DNA of 64,000 nt, from contig CM053143.1 in assembly GCA_028571685.1 (NCBI GenBank), forward strand, positions 142,386,829 through 142,450,828. Reading direction: 5' to 3'. The notes beneath the pieces are model-generated. The model saw only the letters and a program-made list of their open reading frames with translations. It was not told where the DNA came from and ran no database searches. The number at the start of each line of letters is the position of its first letter. Positions within the stretch are counted from its first letter, which is position 1. The DNA comes from Heterohyrax brucei (taxonomy: Eukaryota > Chordata > Mammalia > Hyracoidea > Procaviidae). Below, piece by piece: positions 1 to 11,164 of the stretch. A program made the position numbers and the translations under genes.

Positions 1-767
1 GCTGTGTTTAACTCCTGCTGCTTCTGAGATCTGGAGTGGTTGCTTTCTGAAGGAACCTAGCATACTCCTGTTTGGCATTAGCACTGGCATCAGAGAAGGG
101 CATTTGGGTGGGTGGCTCATCTGGCAGGCAGCTATGAAGCAATCTCGGTGAGATCACAAGCCTGGGTGTCTGGGGTTCCTAGTTACACCATCACTACCAT
201 TGCCAGCCTTGTCTGAGCCCAGGCCTCATCCAAGTCTTTTTCAGAAGGAAAACAACAATTCTCTTCCCACTCTCCGCTACAGGGAATGGCTGTTGCTATT
301 CATCACCACAATTCCCGAGATCTTGGCTATTCTCCTTCCTAGTGTAGAATCTGGAAGTAAATGTGTACATCTGAGCTAGCAGGTCAGCTTGTAGTCAGCC
401 CTATTCCCACTCACTCCCTCTACCTCCAAATATGAAATAAGTTTTCTCCTTTGTGTAGCAGGGTGGGGTCAATATGCCACCACGCAGACGGACAGGGAAG
501 TTCCAAAGGTGTGCTATTTTCCTAGGCATGCTGTGTGCTGTGGTAGGGGGTGGTAGTGGTGGTGGTGGTGGTGGTACATTATTTACATATGCACATTATT
601 TGTGAAAAATACGATCTGCTTATATTTCAATGTTACATAAATTCTGTTTCCCTTTTTGAGTTTACTGTTTTCTAAAATTTACTCATGTTGCCGCTGCTGC
701 TGTGTATATACGAAATCCATTCAAAAACAAAAAGAGAATTTATGTAAAATTGAAATTCAAGCAGATG

Positions 768-768
<1 letters not shown>
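1..768. other. Unannotated sequence, no gene recognised
   Basis: Mixed-composition DNA with no long open frame and no repeat family I recognise, apart from a short GGT-rich microsatellite at about 551-575. No splice-flanked coding exon is evident. Confidence 0.5.
551..575. repeat. (GGT)n microsatellite
   Basis: About seven near-perfect tandem GGT/TGG triplets. Ordinary simple repeat. Confidence 0.85.

Positions 769-801
<33 letters not shown>
769..801. repeat. (TG)n microsatellite
   Basis: About 16 perfect TG dinucleotides immediately 5' of a SINE. Likely length-polymorphic. Confidence 0.95.
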
Positions 802-804
<3 letters not shown>

Positions 805-965
805 CCCTGGTGGATCAGTGGTTAACAGCTACAGCTGCAATCCAAAATGTTGGCAGTTCAAATCCATCAAGTGCTTCTTGGAAACTATTGGGCAGTTTTA
901 CTCTGCCTAATAGGGTTGCTATGAGTTAAGAATTGAGTCAATAGCAACAGATTGATTGGCTGGTT
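802..965 (+). mobile_element. AfroSINE-type SINE
   Basis: Head AAACCCTGGTGGATCAGTGG with tRNA-like A box, a B-box-like GTTCAAATCC, and a degraded RTE-like tail. Abuts the (TG)n repeat, which may derive from the target site. Confidence 0.85.
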
Positions 966-1799
966 ATGTGTATAAATAATCTGCATGGTTCTCCACTGTG
1001 TGTATCTACCACATTTTAACTCTCCACTCACCACAGGTATGTACTCCCAAGCTGCCTTAAACTTCTGACCACCGCAAGTTGTGGTACAAGGCATCCTTGA
1101 ACACCTTTCACGGACCTGTGTAAGAATTCTTTGGGGCACAGATACTCAGAAGAAGAACATCTATCCATATTCTTTACATTAGAGTAGACAGTATGTTATT
1201 GCTCTCCAGAGTAGCTTCTCCACTCTCTGGTTCCTCCAGCAGTGTGTGAGTCCCCACATGCCCACCAACTCTTAGCAGCATCCGGCTATGTACCTTTTGC
1301 GAGCTCCCTGGTATAAAGTAACAGTCTCATTTTCCTCTCTGAATGGTGAGATGTGTTATTATAGTGTAGTTACCTAGCGCTATGTATACTACAGTGGGAG
1401 TCTTTAAAGAACAGAAACTTATTTTCTCACAGTTCTGGTTGCTAAAAATCTAAATTACATCCACGGGTTTCAAGCCCAGAAATTCAAAACATATTTTTGG
1501 GAGTGGCTAATGCAATTTAATTTGATAAACTTAATTTTCTTTTTTATATTTACTTTCTACATTTTGAAAATTACAATCAGAAAAAAAAGAGAAAATAGTG
1601 TATTTTGTGTTCTATGAAATACAAGCGCTGTTGTTATTAGGTACCATCATTAGTCAACCTCATTGCCTCCAAGGTCCTTTCAAGTTGCTGTTGTCATTTG
1701 ATACCATATAGATAGTTCTTAAAAGTGCATAATGCTCAAGGCAGACCTTTTCTATTAGTTAAACTATAGTTTTAAGATGACTTCAGGGAATATTTCTTA
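966..1799. other. Unannotated sequence
   Basis: No gene or confident repeat seen. Short open frames here have no recognisable domains. A short A-rich run lies near 1580. Confidence 0.45.
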
Positions 1800-2225
1800 T
1801 TTAAGATTTACAGATTATCTCAGGGCAATAGTTTCAGGGGTTCGTCTACCCTCCATGACTCCAGAAAATCTTGAGTACATGAGAATTTTCAATTCTGTTC
1901 TGCATTCCCCCTTTGTGATCAGGATTTTTCTATGGAATCTTTGATCAAAATGCTCAGTAGTGGTAGCTAGGCACCATCCACTTTTTCTATCCCCAAGGCA
2001 AGGGAGACAATTGTTCTTCCTGGAGGCAATTAGCCACACATTCCATATCTTCCTCTTGTTCCTGGCATTCCTTCTTCCTCGATGGCTCCAAATGAACAGA
2101 AACAATTTGTCACCCTTGGATGGCTGCTTGTAAGTTTTTAAGACTGAAGGCACTATACAACGAAGTAGGAGGTAAAACAGAAGCACTACACAAGTTATTA
2201 GGCCAGTTGACTGGGATGTCACATC
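1800..2225 (-). mobile_element. Fragment of afrotherian-type L1 3' UTR
   Basis: Sequence around GGCACCATCC and the stretch up to ATGGCTGCTTG resembles the long L1 3' UTRs seen elsewhere in this window (21,957-22,490; 44,682-45,440). It has no coding potential: the 135-residue open frame across it is incidental. Family assignment is by internal comparison only. Confidence 0.5.
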
Positions 2226-2321
2226 AAACCATGACCCTCAATCTTCAAATCAGAAAGCAAATCCCATGAGGTATTTGGTTGTACGTAAGCATTCTCAGTA
2301 GCCACTCTTTCTTTTTGGTAG

Positions 2322-2339
2322 TTTTTTTTTTTTTTTTTT
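2322..2339. repeat. Poly(T) tract
   Basis: Run of 18 T residues just before the LTR at 2347. Confidence 0.9.
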
Positions 2340-2346
2340 AATCTTC

Positions 2347-2805
2347 CTTGGATTGAGTTATGCCTCCCAAAAAATGTCTGTATCAGTTTGGTGTGATTGT
2401 CAACCATTCAATGAGATTTCCCTATAGGTTGTAAGTTCTGTCACTATGATTTTAATAGGATGGATTACCGGCAGTTATGCCGATGAGTTCTACAAGATTC
2501 AGTGTCTTGAGTCAACCTCTTTTGAGATATAAAGGAGAATTGAGCAGTAAGACATAAGGACCTTATACTACCAGGAAACAGTGTTGGGAGCTGAACAAGT
2601 GCTTGGGCCTTGATGTTCCTTTGCTCCCACTCCAGGGGCAGATTAATGACAAGAGCCTTCCTCTAGAGACAACAGAGAAAGCCTTCCTCCACAGCTAATG
2701 CCCTGTATTTGGACTGTGGCCTACTAGAAGCTGAGAAAATAAATTTCTCTTTGTTAAAGCCATCCACTTGTGGTATTTCTGTTAGAGCAGTACTAACTAT
2801 CTAAA
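2347..2805 (+). mobile_element. MaLR-like LTR
   Basis: One of at least six related LTR copies in the window. It begins near GGATTGAGTTATGCCTCCC, contains TTGAGTCAACCTCTTTTGAG and ends with an AATAAATTTCTCTTTGTTAA polyadenylation region and GTGGTATTTCTGTTAGAGCA. Resembles the MLT/THE class of ERVL-MaLR LTRs. Solitary, with no internal region seen. Interrupted at its 3' end by a SINE. Confidence 0.7.
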
Positions 2806-2981
2806 GGAAACCCTGGTGGCTTGGTAGGTTAAGTCCTACATCTGCTAACTGAAAGATCAGCAGTTCAAATCGGCCAGGTATTCTTTGGAAACTCTATAGG
2901 GCAGTTCTACTCTGACCTATAGGGTCGCTATGGGTCAGAACCTAGTCAATGGCAGTGGGTTTGACTTTTCTGGTTTTTAGG
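2806..2981 (+). mobile_element. AfroSINE-type SINE inserted at the LTR end
   Basis: Full-length copy flanked by the 8-bp direct repeat TATCTAAA (2798-2805 and 2982-2989), a likely target-site duplication. Confidence 0.9.
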
Positions 2982-2989
2982 TATCTAAA

Positions 2990-5765
2990 ACAACATCTAT
3001 CACACAAGCTTTTCCAATTCACCTTCTTACAATGTACAATTTATTAACAACATAATTGATTCTGCAACCCTACACTTAATCAATGCTATTTTTTCCATCA
3101 TTGTTGTTTTTCACTGGGGGAGTGGGGTGGGGGCAGAGTCTAGGTAGGTAATTGCTTGTATGTTTCTTATACAATCAAATTTCCAGACAGATTTTAATAA
3201 GACAACTCCAGAGAGTTTTTAGTGTTTATGTGGCTTTTTTTTTTTTTTTTTTTTTGGTATAGGGGTAAAAAGGGTAAGAGAGGTGAATTGAAAACTCTTA
3301 TATATCAGCCCTGAATAAAGAGTTGCAATCTAAACATTAATGAGCATAAAGAAGTCAAGAAACTGAAAGATAATCAGTCTATGTAGGGAGGAAAATGACG
3401 TGTGGATTTGTAAAAATAGGCAAGATCCTTAAATAAATCCGGGCAGGAATCATGTGTTTGTCCTAAAGGCAGGGCAAGAATTCTGACTCTCATACAAAGT
3501 CCAGCAAAGTCCATTAAAGGAAATTTTAGGAAGGGAGTGACACTGTCAGAATGGCAAGAAAGGAAGTTGATTTTGGCAGCAGCTTTGGGAAAGGACTTAC
3601 AGAAGAAAAAAATCTGGAGAAGAGTCTTTTCTCGAGGGGAGTAATAACTATACATTATATATAGGTGGAATTCTAAAATTGCAAGACTGATTATACAGAA
3701 GTCTTCTATTTTAAACTTATATGGAATCTTTCTAGTTCAGATTTTGTTAATTAATTCTTACTTTTCGTCTGTCTCTCCACAGTATTTTTGAATTTAGCTT
3801 TCACTAAGGCAGACACAACATCATTATAACAACTGTGTATTTTAAAATTGATTGTCTGCTTTGACCACCTGTGTTAAGTTTATGTTGTGCCTCAACAAGA
3901 CTCAGGCACGCTCATTCAGGTTTTGGTGCATTCCAGTCTCCAACGGTAAGCATTAACACCTTGAACCTGAAATTTTAAAACAAAACCGCCATTGTTTCAG
4001 ACATCATTCTATGTTGTGAATATATGTTAAGAGTTTTTGGGTAGAGAACAAAGGCGTTACTCAGCTCCTTTTTAATAGAGTTTTGCTTGTTGGAGCATGA
4101 GTTTCAATTCTTTCATTGTAGTAATCCTACTCTTTATCCATCATGGTTCATTATTGGATAAACACCTAACAGCCAGAAAGTTTTCTGCTGTTTTTTTTTC
4201 TTCCCAAAACTGTTAACGAAATTTCTTTCCTACTGAGCTGCTTTGTATTTTTAAATTGTATCCACATTGATGGTGAAATTTAATATGTGTTTGACAGTAA
4301 TGCTGGGAGTTAAAATCACAGCTGTCAAAAAGAAAATAACATACCACAGTTGTTTTCATATATGCTATTTTTTATCATGAAATTTCAAGAGTTCAATAGA
4401 TGTCAATTCTGAGTCTTTTTGCTTCAATGACTTGATGTACTGTATCTTCACAAATAATGCACCCACATAAATAATGTGCATACATATAACGCATGACATA
4501 GGTCACTTACAAAAATAGCTCGGGGGAGGGAGGTGCAGTTGGCAAAAAACACGTTGTGTTCATACTGTTTGCATAAAAATGTGGTAAATCCTTAGGAGTA
4601 GAGCTGTTACATCAGTTTCATTGATATAATCTAGTAAAGGCCAATACCATTGCTAGATTGATGCTTTTTCATCTCAACATTGGAAGATGCCTAGAGTAAG
4701 TAGGCTGCAGCAGAATTGATTAAACTATTGGCTGATGTGCCCTGGAGCCACAGCATATGACTACTGGCAAAGACAGAAGGAATTTTCCAGGGGAATGTGT
4801 TCTTGATGGCTAGTTGGAACTATCTGTAAAAAGGCGCAGGGGTGTTGAACAAGGCCCTGAGAGCTTCATTGGCCTTGGTAAAATCAGTCCTTACTGTCAT
4901 ACTGAAGCTAGGCTTCCCCTTGATGACAAGACACCCTTGTCAGTTCTCTCAAATAATAGCTATGTTTTTTCAAACATCCCTTTTACACAGGACCTAGTGG
5001 CGATATCCTTTTGTTGTTGTTGCTGCTAACTTTAGACATTTTATTTTTATTCCTTCCTAAAATCAATTAATTGATAAGAATTTAGCTTCTTTACAGCACA
5101 TATTACACCACTACCCTTCACTAATGAGTTATCTACTAGCCTCTTGCTAATGTTTTCTTATTCAATGAACAAATATTCTACTACGCTTTTCTCCACTACT
5201 ACTCCATATTCTCCCTTACTGTATCTTGCTCACCAGGAAAATTTCAACACTGTCTTAAACACAGTTCCCAGTTTATTTCACATTAGTACTCAACAGTTGA
5301 ACATGGCTGGAGAACAATATGTAACCACGTTGACTAATCTTATGTTTTAACCACAAATTTTCAAGTTGGCTTTTATACTTTCAGCAATTCTGCTACATTT
5401 TCCTGGTCTTTCCTAGTCTCCTAGTTAAGTGTTCACAGATTCTGCTCTTTCTTCAAGTCCTGCCTCATTTTTCACTGCTATGTAATGATGACCTTCCTAA
5501 TCTGACTGAGAAAGTAGAAATAATTGGAGAAGAATCACTTCATTTTTCTCCACTAAATCTATCATCTGCCAGCACCTGTATCTACATGCTTTGCCTTCCC
5601 TTCAGCTACCTTGCACAAAAATTAGTGCCCACATTGAGGCCAACATTTCCTACCCTTCTGGTTTGTTGATTTCAGTCCAGCAATATCTATTCTCTCCTGC
5701 ATCCACAATAGTTCTTTCTCTTCTTTATCGTTCCAACCCTACAAACAAGATATAAAACTGTCTCC
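2990..5765. other. Unannotated AT-rich sequence
   Basis: No gene recognised. Holds a poly(T) tract near 3236-3256. A pyrimidine-rich stretch around 5390-5560 could be an L2 remnant, but this is not certain. The open frames here (for example 3374-3655 minus and 4814-5029 plus) lack domains, splice context or codon signal. Confidence 0.4.
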
Positions 5766-5773
5766 AATGTCCT

Positions 5774-5947
5774 GGTGGAAATCCTGGTGGTGTAGTGGTT
5801 AAAGTGCTATGGTTGTTAACCAGAAGGTCAGCAGTTCAAATCCACCAGGCATTCCTTGGAAACTCTATGGGGCATTTCTACTCTGTCCTGCAGGGTTGCT
5901 ATGAGTTGGACTTGACCTGATGGTACTGGGATTTGGTTTTTTGGTTA
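5774..5947 (+). mobile_element. AfroSINE-type SINE (first of three in a row)
   Basis: Full-length copy from GGAAATCCTGGTGG to the tail TACTGGGATTTGGTTTTTTG. Preceded by AATGTCCT, a motif that recurs in variant form at each junction of the triplet. Confidence 0.9.
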
Positions 5948-5956
5948 GCGTCCTTA

Positions 5957-6119
5957 TGCAAACGCTGGTGACCCAGTGGGTAAGTGCTACAGCTGCTAAC
6001 CAAAAGACTGGCAGTTGAATTAACCACGTGCACCTTGGAAACTCTGTGGGGGCAGTTCTTTCCTGTTCTATAAAGTCTCTATGAGTCAGAATTGATGGCA
6101 GTGAGTTTAGTTGGTTTTT
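5957..6119 (+). mobile_element. AfroSINE-type SINE (second of three)
   Basis: Diverged copy, same orientation, separated from the first only by the spacer GCGTCCTTA. Confidence 0.85.
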
Positions 6120-6129
6120 AGTGTTCTTG

Positions 6130-6296
6130 TGAGACTTGGTGGAACAGTGGGGAAGAGCTATTGCAATCTATGATTGAGAACCAAGAGGTTCAGCAGTTTG
6201 ACTCCACTAGTGAATCCTTGGAAACCCTACGGGGCAGTTTTCACATGGTTGCTGTGAGTCAGAATGACTGTGCAGCAAGAATTTTGGTTTGGTTTT
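6130..6296 (+). mobile_element. AfroSINE-type SINE (third of three)
   Basis: Strongly diverged copy with an internal loss near the TCTGTCCTATAGG region. Followed by AATGTCCTT at 6297. Confidence 0.8.
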
Positions 6297-6414
6297 AATG
6301 TCCTTGTTCACCTTTACCTAACGTCACATTTTCCTACTCCTTTGTGGCAGTAGTCCATTAATAACTGCCTCTTATCATTTTATCCCCTGCTTGTTTGTCA
6401 ATTCATGGTACTGT

Positions 6415-8305
6415 GGGGACAGGAAAAGAAAGAAAAAAACAAATTGGATGTCAGAAGAGACTCTGAAATTTGCTTTTGAATATCAAGCAGATAAAGCAAA
6501 AGGCAGAGATGATGAGGAAAAAGAACTGAACAGAGATTTCAAAGGCAGCTCTAGAAGACAAAGTAAAGTGCTACAATGACCTGTGCAAAGAGCTGAAATA
6601 GAAAACCAGAAGGGAAGAACACCCTCTGCATTTCTTAAGCTGAAAGAACTGAAGAAAAAATTTAAGCCTCAAGTTGCAACAGTGAAGGATTCTACAGGGA
6701 AAATATTAAACAACTGAAAAAGCACCAAAAGAAAATGAAAGGAAAACATAGTCATTATACCAGAAAGAACTGGCTGATGCCCAACTGTTCCAAGAGGTAG
6801 CATATGATCAGAAACCAGTGTACCAAAGGAAGAAGTCAAAGCTGCATTGAAGGCATTGGCAAAAAACTAGGCTCTAGGAACTGATGGAATGTAATTGAGA
6901 TGTTTCAACAAACAGACGCAGCACTACAAGTGCTCACCTATCTATGCCAAGAAATTTGGAGGACAGCTATCTGACAACCATCTGGAAGAGATCCATATTT
7001 ATGCCCATTCCCAAGAAAGGTGATCCAACCAAATGTGGAAATTACTGAACAATATCATTAATATCACACACCAGTAAAATTTTGCTCAAGATCATTCAAA
7101 AGTGACTGCAATGGTATATTGACAGGGAACTTCCAGAGGTTCAAGTCAGATTCAGAAGAGGACGTGGAACCAGGGATATCATTGCAGGTGTCAGATGGAA
7201 CTTAAGCAGAGAATACCAGAAAGATGCTTACCTGTGTCTCATTTATTATGCAAAGGCATTTTGACTGTGCGGATCATAACAAATAACGGGTAACATTGCA
7301 GAGAATGGGAATTCCAGAACACTTAATTGTGCTCTTAAAGAATCTGTATGTGGATTAAGAGGCAATCATGAGAACAGAACAGTGGGGCACTGGATGGTTT
7401 GAAGTCTGGGTTGTATTCTTTTATAAACTTTTCCAATCTGTATGATAAGCAAGTAATCTGAGAAACTGGATTATATGAAAAAAAAAATGAGGCATCAGAA
7501 TTGGAGGAAGACTCATTAACAATCTGCATTATGCAGGTGACACAACTCTGCTTGCTGGAAGTGAAGAGCGTTTGAACTACTTACTGCTGGAGATCAAAGA
7601 CCACAGCTTTCAGTATGGATTGCACCTCAACATCAAGAAAACAAAATTCCTCACAGCTGGACCAGTAAGCAACCTTACAATAAATGGAGAAAAGATTGAG
7701 ATTGTCAAGGATTTCATTTTACTTGGGTCTACAATCAATGCCCATGCAAGTAGCAGTCAAGAAATCAAAAGATGCATTGCACTGGGGTAGTCTGCTGCAA
7801 AGGACCTCCTTAGAATGTTAAAAAGTAAAGATGTCATCTTGAAGACTAAGGTACACCTGACGCAAGCCATGATATTTTCAGCTGCATTATGTGCGTGTGA
7901 AAGCTGGACAATGAATAAGGAAGACAGAAGAAGAATCGATGCCCTTGAATTGTGATGTTGAAGAAGAATGTTGCATGTACTGTGGACTGCCAAAATAACA
8001 TACAGATCTGTCCTGGAAGAGGTACAACCAGAGTGCTTGGAAGCAAAGATGGTGATACTGCATGCTACATACTTTGGACATGTTTTCAGGAGGGATCAGT
8101 CCCTGGAGAAGTCCATCATGCTTGGCAGAGTGGAGGATCAGCAAAAAAGAAGAAGACCCTCAACGAGGTGGATTGAGATAGTGACTGCAACAATGGACTT
8201 AAGCATAAAAACAGTCATGGGCATGGCACAAGACTGGGCAGTGTTTCATTCTGTTGTGTATGGGGTTGCTATGAGCTGACTCAACAGCAACTAACAACAT
8301 TAATT
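6415..8305 (+). mobile_element. RTE-clade LINE, 5'-truncated, inactive
   Basis: Reverse-transcriptase half of an RTE element related to BovB-type LINEs. Recognisable stretches are NWMSEETLKFAFEYQADKA at the start, a block reading like PIPKKGDPTKCGNYXTISL (about 7000-7055), the catalytic block (about 7523-7560), GLHLNIKKTKFLTAGPVSNL and the 3' end at GTTGCTATGAGCTGACTCAA followed by CAACTAACAAC. The endonuclease half is missing. Multiple frameshifts and stops break the frame, and the catalytic motif reads YAGDT where YADDT is expected. Dead copy. Confidence 0.9.
7523..7790 (+). pseudogene. Broken RTE reverse-transcriptase catalytic region
   Basis: Part of the RTE copy at 6415-8305. The frame reads NLHYAGDTTLLAGS and continues into EIKDHSFQYGLHLNIKKTKF. 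The second residue of the catalytic Asp pair region is altered (A-G-D for A-D-D), so the enzyme would be inactive even without the upstream frameshifts. Confidence 0.75.
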
Positions 8306-8450
8306 TATCATTCTATTACCTCAGATCTTTAACTCATTTCTTGCGTTTACAGTGACTCTTCCTCCAAGACCACTCTTGTCTAAATGAAGCAATAGCTTCT
8401 ACCTTGCCAAATCCAATGGTCCCATCTCAGCTGCTATGCTGCATGGCCTC

Positions 8451-8560
8451 TATGATGGGTTTAACTGTGTCCCCGCAAAAGTTATATTGAAGACCCTAAC
8501 CCCCATACCTCTAAATATTGTTTGTAAATGGGGGATTTCCTTTGTTATGTTAATGAAGCC
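8451..8560 (+). mobile_element. 5' fragment of MaLR-like LTR
   Basis: GTGTCCCCGCAAAAG, then ACCCCCATACCTC and TTTGTTATGTTAATGA match the first 110 bp of the other LTRs here. It is cut off where the left arm of the inverted duplication begins. Confidence 0.7.
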
Positions 8561-8720
8561 ATGCCTGGTTAAGAGCTTCCACTGCTATCAAAAAACTCAG
8601 TAATTTGAATCCACCAGCTGCTTCTTGGAAACCCTAGGGGCAGTTCTACTCTGTCTTACAGGGTTGCTGTGAGTCTGAATCTACTCAATGGCAATGGCTT
8701 TGGTGTTTTCTTTTTCTTTC
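8561..8720 (+). mobile_element. AfroSINE-type SINE (left-arm copy)
   Basis: Mirror copy of the SINE at 10,036-10,197. It has lost about 7 bp of the head relative to its mirror. Forms the outer part of the left arm of the inverted duplication. Confidence 0.85.
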
Positions 8721-9071
8721 TTTCTCTTCTCTTAAAGAAGGAAAAGATTTGCAAAAGGATATCAAGATTCAGAGTTGGTAATTTCAAATAGACAGCCAAG
8801 GGGACTTTTCAAGAAGGAGTTTGGAAATGAGGATAAATGAATATAAATCAAAGGCCAAGGACAGCCTTACAGCACTCCTGCATTTAACAGTTACGGAAGG
8901 AGTGTCCAGGGAAGCAGGAATGCCAAGAAAGAGTGATGATCTGGAAGGCAAATGAAAAAAATGTTTCAAAGAAAGAATGGTAGTCTGTGTCAAATATTGT
9001 TAAGAAGTTGTCTTAGTTACCCAGTGATGCTGTCACACAAATGCAGCAAAGCAAATGGCTTTTTTATAGAA
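8565..9071 (+). repeat. Left arm of 507-bp inverted duplication
   Basis: Base n pairs with base 18,744 minus n on the right arm without a single gap. By eye I count 8 mismatches (about 98.4 % identity), 7 of them in the inner third. The arm contains a SINE, about 300 bp of otherwise unique DNA, and the 3' end of an LTR. Confidence 0.95.
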
Positions 9072-9672
9072 TGAGTGCCAAACCTAAACCCTTCTGAGTA
9101 GAGACACATACAAGAGGAAAGACCAGGTGAAGAACTGTCTATAAGCTGAAGACCATCAAGGAATATCAGGTGTGTGACAAGGAGGGACCCTCCCTTAGAA
9201 CTCACTATGAATTGAATTATGTTTTCCAAAAATACGTGTTGTAAATCCTAGCCTCTACGCCTTTGGTTGTAATCTCATTTTGGACTGCTTTGTCTTTGTT
9301 ATGTTAATGAGCAAGATTAGTGTAGGCTGTGTGTAGAGCCAGATTTCTTTTCAGACATAAAGAGATTAAACAGGCAACCTAACCACAAGAGGTAGCAAAA
9401 GAGAGACGACAAGCCACATGAAGACTGCCTGGGAGCAGAAGTTCAGAAGTGACAAAAACGTTCCTCCAGAGCTGACACAAACAGAAAGCATTCCTCTAAA
9501 GCCAGAACCCTGAATTCTGACTTCAGACTCCTCAACTGTGAGAAAATAAGTTTCTGCTTGTTAAAACCATCTGCTTGCCATATTTCTGTTGCACCAGCAC
9601 TAGAGAAGTAAAGCAGAGACCATGTCCTGATTTGGATTTCCAGCCTCCAAAACTTGAGACAATGAATTCCTG
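9072..9672. repeat. 601-bp spacer of the inverted duplication
   Basis: Single-copy spacer between the two arms. It holds an LTR (about 9205-9612) and the start of a second LTR fragment that continues into the right arm. Confidence 0.9.
9205..9612 (+). mobile_element. MaLR-like LTR within the spacer
   Basis: Starts near GAATTGAATTATGTTTTCC, includes TTTGTTATGTTAATGAGCA and the 3' block GAGAAAATAAGTTTCTGCTT, and ends near CAGCACTAGAGAAGTAA. Solitary LTR. Confidence 0.75.
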
Positions 9673-9738
9673 TTCTATAAAAAAGCCATTTGCTTTGCTG
9701 TATTTGTGTGACAGCAACACTAGGTAACTAAGACAACT
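9613..9738 (+). mobile_element. 3' end of a second MaLR-like LTR
   Basis: Contains CAGCCTCCAAAACTTGAGAC and ends CACTAGGTAACTAAGACA, the typical 3' terminus of these LTRs. The inner boundary of the palindrome (9673) falls inside it. Confidence 0.7.
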
Positions 9739-10179
9739 TCTTAACAATATTTGACACAGACTACTATTCTTTCCTTGAAACATTTTTTTCATTTGCCTTC
9801 CAGATCATCACTCTTCCTTGGCATTCCTGCTTCCCTGGACACTCCTTCTGTAACTGTTAAATGCAGGAGTGCTGTAAGGCTGTCCTTGGCCTTTGATTTA
9901 TATTCATTTATCCTCATTTCCAAACTCCTTCTTGAAAAGTCCCCTTGGCTGTCTATTTGAAATTACCAACTCTGAATCTTGATATCCTTTTGCAAATCTT
10001 TTCCTTCTTTAAGAGAAGAGAAAGAAAGAAAAAGAAAACACCAAAGCCATTGCCATTGAGTAGATTCAGACTCACAGCAACCCTGTAAGACAGAGTAGAA
10101 CTGCCCCTAGGGTTTCCAAGAAGCAGCTGGTGGATTCAAATTACTGAGCTTTTTGATAGCAGTGGAAGCTCTTAACCAG
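9673..10179 (-). repeat. Right arm of 507-bp inverted duplication
   Basis: Reverse-complement copy of 8565-9071. This side keeps the complete SINE head and the complete LTR end, so it is probably the parental copy. The two identical 69-codon open frames at 8784-8993 and 9751-9960 are only mirror images of this repeat. Confidence 0.95.
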
Positions 10180-10197
10180 CATGCCACTAGGGCTTCT
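10036..10197 (-). mobile_element. AfroSINE-type SINE (right-arm copy)
   Basis: Full-length minus-strand SINE ending in CCACTAGGGCTTC. Parental copy of the left-arm SINE. Confidence 0.9.
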
Positions 10198-10204
10198 CTA
10201 CTTT

Positions 10205-10690
10205 CTTAGTGTTCCGTTTTTCAGTAATATGTACTCACCTTTCACCCCACTTCCCTGGGAGATGTTCTAGATTTCTGTCTTGTGCTCATATTCAGTCCAT
10301 CTGCAAGTCCTTTTGGCTCTAACATAACACGTATCTAGAATGCAGTGAACTCTCTCTACCTCCAGTGTTAGCACTCAAGTCTAAGCTAAATCCACCTCTG
10401 CTCCACACTTTTGCAATATTCTTCTGGTTCTACTCTTGCTTTGTACAATTCCTTCTCTACACAGAACCCAGACTGATTTGTTTTTTAATTGGTAAATCAT
10501 ATCATATCATTCATCAGAGTGAAGGCCCACAATGGTTTCCCAAGGCATTTAGAATACAAATCCAAAGTCTTCGCTCTGTTTGCAAATGACCTAGCTTTCC
10601 TCTCTGACCTCACCCTCTAGTTCTCTGTCTCCCTCACTCTGATTTAGCAACCTAGATTTCCTATCCTTCTTTGGAGCCAAAGTTGTTCCA
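10205..10690 (+). mobile_element. Probable L2 LINE 3' region
   Basis: CAATGGTTTCCCAAGGCATT, ACAAATCCAAAGTCTTCGCT and TCTCTGACCTCACCCTCTAG match the well-known L2 3' block in order. Old and diverged. Confidence 0.6.
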
Positions 10691-10961
10691 GCCACTAGAG
10701 AAAAATAAAACTTGTAAAAAAATCTAAGTTAGCATTTAGGATAGAAACAAACTTACCAATACTCTGGTACTCAGATGAATCTATCTGTTGAATTGCATTG
10801 CATCTGTAATCTTATGTATATTTATAGATTAATTGTTAAGTTCACATATACATGGAGTTCACTGCCTAATCAACTTAATCATCAATCTACAAATGCCTAT
10901 AAGATTACAAATAGAATTTAATTGTATAGTACATTGTTTTTTGTTTCTTTTTCTTTTTGGA

Positions 10962-11118
10962 AATCCTGGTGGAGTTGTGCCTAAGTGCTATAGCTGCTAA
11001 TCAAAAGGGTAGCAGTTTGAATCCACCAGGTGCTCCTTGAAAAGGGCAGTTCTACTCTGCAGGGTTGCTGTGAGTTGGAAATTGATTCAAAGTCAATGGG
11101 TTTAGTTTTGGGTTTTGT
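10962..11118 (+). mobile_element. AfroSINE-type SINE
   Basis: Head GGAAATCCTGGTGG and tail CAAAGTCAATGGGTTTAG. Internal loss of the CTCTATGGG block. Confidence 0.9.
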
Positions 11119-11164
11119 TGCTGACACTAGCTCCTCTTTAATTACGACTGCTTTAATTATCTAC

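Noticed and set aside
802..880. tRNA-like A/B boxes in many SINEs
   Set aside because: They are the internal promoters of AfroSINE-type elements, not tRNA genes.
8784..9960. Two identical 69-codon proteins on opposite strands
   Set aside because: They are mirror images created by the inverted duplication. No domain, and the frames run through non-coding DNA.
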